Shown here: positions 5,339 through 7,260 of the stretch, piece by piece
Layout of the letters: the number at the start of each line of letters is the position of its first letter
Position numbering within the stretch: position 1 is the first letter of the stretch
From: a bacterium
Lineage (GTDB): Bacteria > Krumholzibacteriota > Krumholzibacteriia > Krumholzibacteriales > WJIX01
Direction: 5' to 3'
Assembly: GCA_021160845.1 (NCBI GenBank)
Contig: JAGHBT010000147.1
Coordinates: forward strand, 1-7,260
Length of the DNA stretch: 7,260 bases
Notes under the pieces: generated by a model
Told to the model about the DNA's origin: nothing
The model's database searches: none
What the model saw: the letters and a program-made list of their open reading frames with translations, nothing else
Position numbers and translations under genes: made by a program

Positions 5339-5779
5339 TTACATTTTTTTAAGATAATTATTTTTTTTCACACAGTCAGAACACAACCCGTACATATAGG
5401 CCTGGACTTCTTCGACAACATTCCCACCGGCTTCGCCGGCTTTAATAATAACACACTCATCACGGCACTCTGTATAAACATCGATTATCCTTCCGCATTC
5501 TCGGCAGAGAAAATGATGATGAAGCTCCAGAACAGGATCAAAGCAGGCCTCCCCCATCTTTCGGATTGAAAGCTCCTGAACTTCACCATACTCACTTAAA
5601 AGCTTAAGTGTCGAATAAACCGTGGCTTTAGAAATAGTCGGATGTTTCTTTGCAACATCATTATATATATCGCCTGCCGTTGGATGATCTCTTCTCCCGG
5701 TTAGATTCTGCAGAACAGCAATCCTCTGTGAAGTTGGTTTTAGTCCCTTTTTTCTTAACCGTTCGATAATCTTTTTCAT
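5339..5779 (-). CDS. perR: Fur-family peroxide-sensing repressor, PerR type
   Basis: This DNA-binding repressor senses H2O2 by metal-catalysed oxidation of its own histidines. Of its 146 residues, 1-75 form the winged-helix DNA-binding domain. The rest is the dimerisation and metal domain. The regulatory metal residues match B. subtilis PerR in spacing: His32 (His37), Asp81 (Asp85), His87 (His91), His89 (His93) and Asp100 (Asp104). Asp rather than Glu at that last position favours PerR over Fur. The structural zinc site is Cys92, Cys95, Cys133 and Cys136. Extra cysteines are Cys79, Cys105 and Cys109. The start at 5779 has AAAGGA 8 nt upstream. The gene leads the stress island and is followed by hcp after 118 nt with no clear terminator. 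Its end contains A8 and A7 runs on the coding strand. It probably represses itself and nearby genes. Confidence 0.94.
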   Translation of the reverse strand: MKKIIERLRKKGLKPTSQRIAVLQNLTGRRDHPTAGDIYNDVAKKHPTISKATVYSTLKLLSEYGEVQELSIRKMGEACFDPVLELHHHFLCRECGRIIDVYTECRDECVIIKAGEAGGNVVEEVQAYMYGLCSDCVKKNNYLKKM

Positions 5780-5791
5780 ATTTATTATCCT

Positions 5792-5808
5792 TTAATAATC
5801 AATATTAA
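5792..5808. promoter_or_regulatory. Candidate PerR operator (dyad) in the perR leader
   Basis: TTAATAATCAATATTAA is a 17-bp imperfect palindrome around C5800: TTAATA matches TATTAA exactly at the outer arms, and 7 of 8 paired positions agree. Its size and 1-nt centre resemble the AT-rich 7-1-7 PerR/Fur boxes. It lies just downstream of the predicted perR transcript start and touches the ribosome binding site, where it could block transcription. AT-rich composition makes chance similarity possible. Confidence 0.45.
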
Positions 5809-5817
5809 TTACTATGC

Positions 5818-5846
5818 AGTATAATTACCATTTAAACCTCTGTCAA
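5818..5846 (-). promoter_or_regulatory. Sigma70-type promoter of perR
   Basis: On the minus strand a perfect -35 box TTGACA (5846-5841) is separated by exactly 17 nt from a -10 box TATACT (5823-5818), which differs from consensus at one base. The transcript would start near 5811, giving a leader of about 30 nt that contains the candidate PerR dyad and the ribosome binding site. This is the best promoter match in the window. Confidence 0.8.
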
Positions 5847-5991
5847 GCAGAAAAGCATGAGTAGTATATCCTACCTCCTATTTCATTAAAAAATTCCCGG
5901 GCAGATGATTTAAAGCGGTGATCTTTTAAACCAAATCTTTTATACTACTTTTATCTAAGTTATCCTTTTTTAACAAATACAGGGAGTAAAT
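5847..5991. other. Divergent intergenic region upstream of the transporter
   Basis: This AT-rich stretch separates the perR promoter from the transporter start. It contains a TATACT at 5941-5946 that could serve as a plus-strand -10 box, but no convincing -35 box is found at 16-18 nt spacing. It also contains an imperfect dyad, TTTAAAG (5909-5915) against CTTTTAAA (5923-5930). I see no gene or RNA here. Confidence 0.4.
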
Positions 5992-7260
5992 ATGAAAAGG
6001 TCAGCCTTTCCGCCGGTATTCTGGATTGCAAACTCCATAGAGGTGCTGGAGCGATTCTCCTATTACGGGATATATATGGGGTTCGGTATCTATATGGAGT
6101 ATCTTGGGTATACCAAGGCCCAGCTCGGTATAATCCAGAGCCTCTTTCTTATGATCTCCTACACAATTCCGGTTATTTCCGGAACATTTGCAGATAGATA
6201 CGGATTCAAGAAAGTGCTGATCATATCCTACCTGGCATACCTCCCGTCGATTCTTCTTCTAATACTTACGAAATCCTTCTCAGGAATCGCTCTTACGATG
6301 CTCAGTATAGCCCTGGCGGCAGGGATATTCAAACCCCTTGTCTCCGGCACAGTCCGGGCGGTTACAGACCGATCGAACAAAACGCTTGGATTCGGAATAT
6401 TCTACGCGATGGTAAATGTAGGTGCTTCATTCGGTCCACTTATCGCCGGCAAGCTGCGCGCCATTTCATGGAATCACGCGTTTATCGCCGCGGCTATTTC
6501 GATAGGCTTTATGCTTCTTATTACAATCTTCTTTTACAAGGAACCGGAAAGACAGATTGAAGGCACAACGCTTAAAGAAAAATTCAGGGATATCTGGATC
6601 GCGCTTTCAGACGGTAAATATCTCCTCTTTCTAATACTGCTCGGGGTTTTCTTCTGGCTTCCCTTCTGGGCCTTTTTTAATCTTGTCGCTGTATATATAG
6701 ACAAAAGCCTCGATACCACACAGCTCTATATGAGTATCAAATCGATATTCGGCGCTTCCTTTGCCAATTTTCTCTCTTACAAATCAGAGGATGGTTCGTG
6801 GAAACTCCTCGGAGAAACAATTGCCCACACCGGTTATATTATAATGATACTGCAGATATTCGTCTCGCGTATCGCTGAAAAGTTCAGGGCTATGCCCACT
6901 TTTCTTTTTGGCCTCTTCATAATGTTTGCAGGATTCTGCGTTATTGGCTTTGCCAATATTACAGCTCCGGTAATTGTATTTCTCGGAATTGCTCTTTTCG
7001 CCCTTGGAGAAATGCTGTCTAGCCCGAGGATTCAGGAATATATCACCTGGATAGCGCCAAAGGAAAAGGCGGGGCTTTATATGGGAACCAATTTCCTCTC
7101 GACAGGTATTGGGGGAGCTTTAAGTGGAGTTACATATACATCACTCTATGGATACTTTTGTTCGATCAATCATCCCGACTTTGTGTGGTATTCCCTTGAC
7201 GCTCACATGATCCTGGGCCTGCTTGCCATACACATCTTCACAAAGGTGCTAGGTGAATTC
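5992..7260 (+). CDS. POT/PTR-like major facilitator superfamily transporter, 3' end outside the window
   Basis: The frame is open for 423 codons to the window edge with no stop, so the C-terminus is missing. The start ATG has AGGGAG 5 nt upstream. Proton-coupled peptide-transporter hallmarks are visible: the ExxERFxYY motif in helix 1 (Glu17, Glu20, Arg21, Phe22, Tyr24, Tyr25), FADRYG after helix 2, GIFKP in helix 4, and FYAMVNVGASFGP (from residue 137) resembling the PTR2 signature. A later GEMLSSP segment (residue 339 onward) and an AP...GLYMG segment also fit the family. About ten to twelve hydrophobic segments are present, so this is an inner-membrane importer. The substrate may be di- or tripeptides, but the sequence is divergent enough that another solute is possible. 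It is transcribed away from perR, and membership in the stress regulon is unproven. Confidence 0.85.
   Translation, partial: MKRSAFPPVFWIANSIEVLERFSYYGIYMGFGIYMEYLGYTKAQLGIIQSLFLMISYTIPVISGTFADRYGFKKVLIISYLAYLPSILLLILTKSFSGIALTMLSIALAAGIFKPLVSGTVRAVTDRSNKTLGFGIFYAMVNVGASFGPLIAGKLRAISWNHAFIAAAISIGFMLLITIFFYKEPERQIEGTTLKEKFRDIWIALSDGKYLLFLILLGVFFWLPFWAFFNLVAVYIDKSLDTTQLYMSIKSIFGASFANFLSYKSEDGSWKLLGETIAHTGYIIMILQIFVSRIAEKFRAMPTFLFGLFIMFAGFCVIGFANITAPVIVFLGIALFALGEMLSSPRIQEYITWIAPKEKAGLYMGTNFLSTGIGGALSGVTYTSLYGYFCSINHPDFVWYSLDAHMILGLLAIHIFTKVLGEF

Noticed and set aside
6534..6719. Minus-strand open frame inside the transporter gene
   Set aside because: It is antisense to membrane segments of the POT-like transporter and has no recognisable features.
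1..7260. CRISPR arrays, tRNA or rRNA genes, insertion sequences, phage genes
   Set aside because: No periodic repeats with spacers, tRNA-like folds, transposase motifs or terminal inverted repeats were seen.

Overview
The window reads as an oxygen- and nitrogen-stress defence island of an anaerobic or microaerophilic bacterium with moderately low G+C. Eight consecutive genes lie on the minus strand. In transcription order they are: a PerR-type peroxide regulator, a short (class III type) hybrid cluster protein, desulfoferrodoxin (superoxide reductase), rubrerythrin, a rubredoxin-like/flavin-reductase fusion, a ferritin-like/SpoIIE-type phosphatase fusion, rubredoxin, and a non-heme ferritin. 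No catalase or superoxide dismutase is visible. Superoxide is dealt with by reduction, peroxide by rubrerythrin, and iron by ferritin, which is the usual anaerobe strategy. The phylum cannot be fixed from this window; gene content and strong AAGGAGG-type ribosome binding sites fit several anaerobic lineages.

Layout: 26-538 ferritin; 589-747 rubredoxin; 860-1849 phosphatase fusion; 1875-2489 rubredoxin-like/flavin reductase; 2656-3231 rubrerythrin; 3357-3749 desulfoferrodoxin; 3913-5220 Hcp; 5339-5779 PerR. On the plus strand, a POT-like major facilitator transporter starts at 5992 and runs off the right edge, divergent from perR. Gaps between minus-strand genes are 25 to 166 nt. The tightest junction (25 nt) joins the flavin reductase to the phosphatase. 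A clear sigma70-type promoter precedes perR, with a dyad just downstream of the predicted transcript start that could be an autoregulatory PerR operator.

Likely joint working: rubredoxin and the flavin-reductase fusion pass electrons to superoxide reductase and rubrerythrin. Hcp handles NO or hydroxylamine-type stress. Ferritin stores the released iron, and PerR controls part or all of the set.

The most novel element is the protein that fuses a two-helix, diiron-type ferritin-like module to a SpoIIE/RsbU-type PP2C phosphatase. It looks like an O2-, peroxide- or iron-sensing input to a partner-switching pathway. Its gene also carries G8, C7 and C6 homopolymer tracts, with the G8 tract encoding the phosphatase metal-binding GGD motif. 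Two other oddities are a rubrerythrin with Asn in place of the redox-toggling His56, and a superoxide reductase with an extra CxxC near its active-site cysteine.
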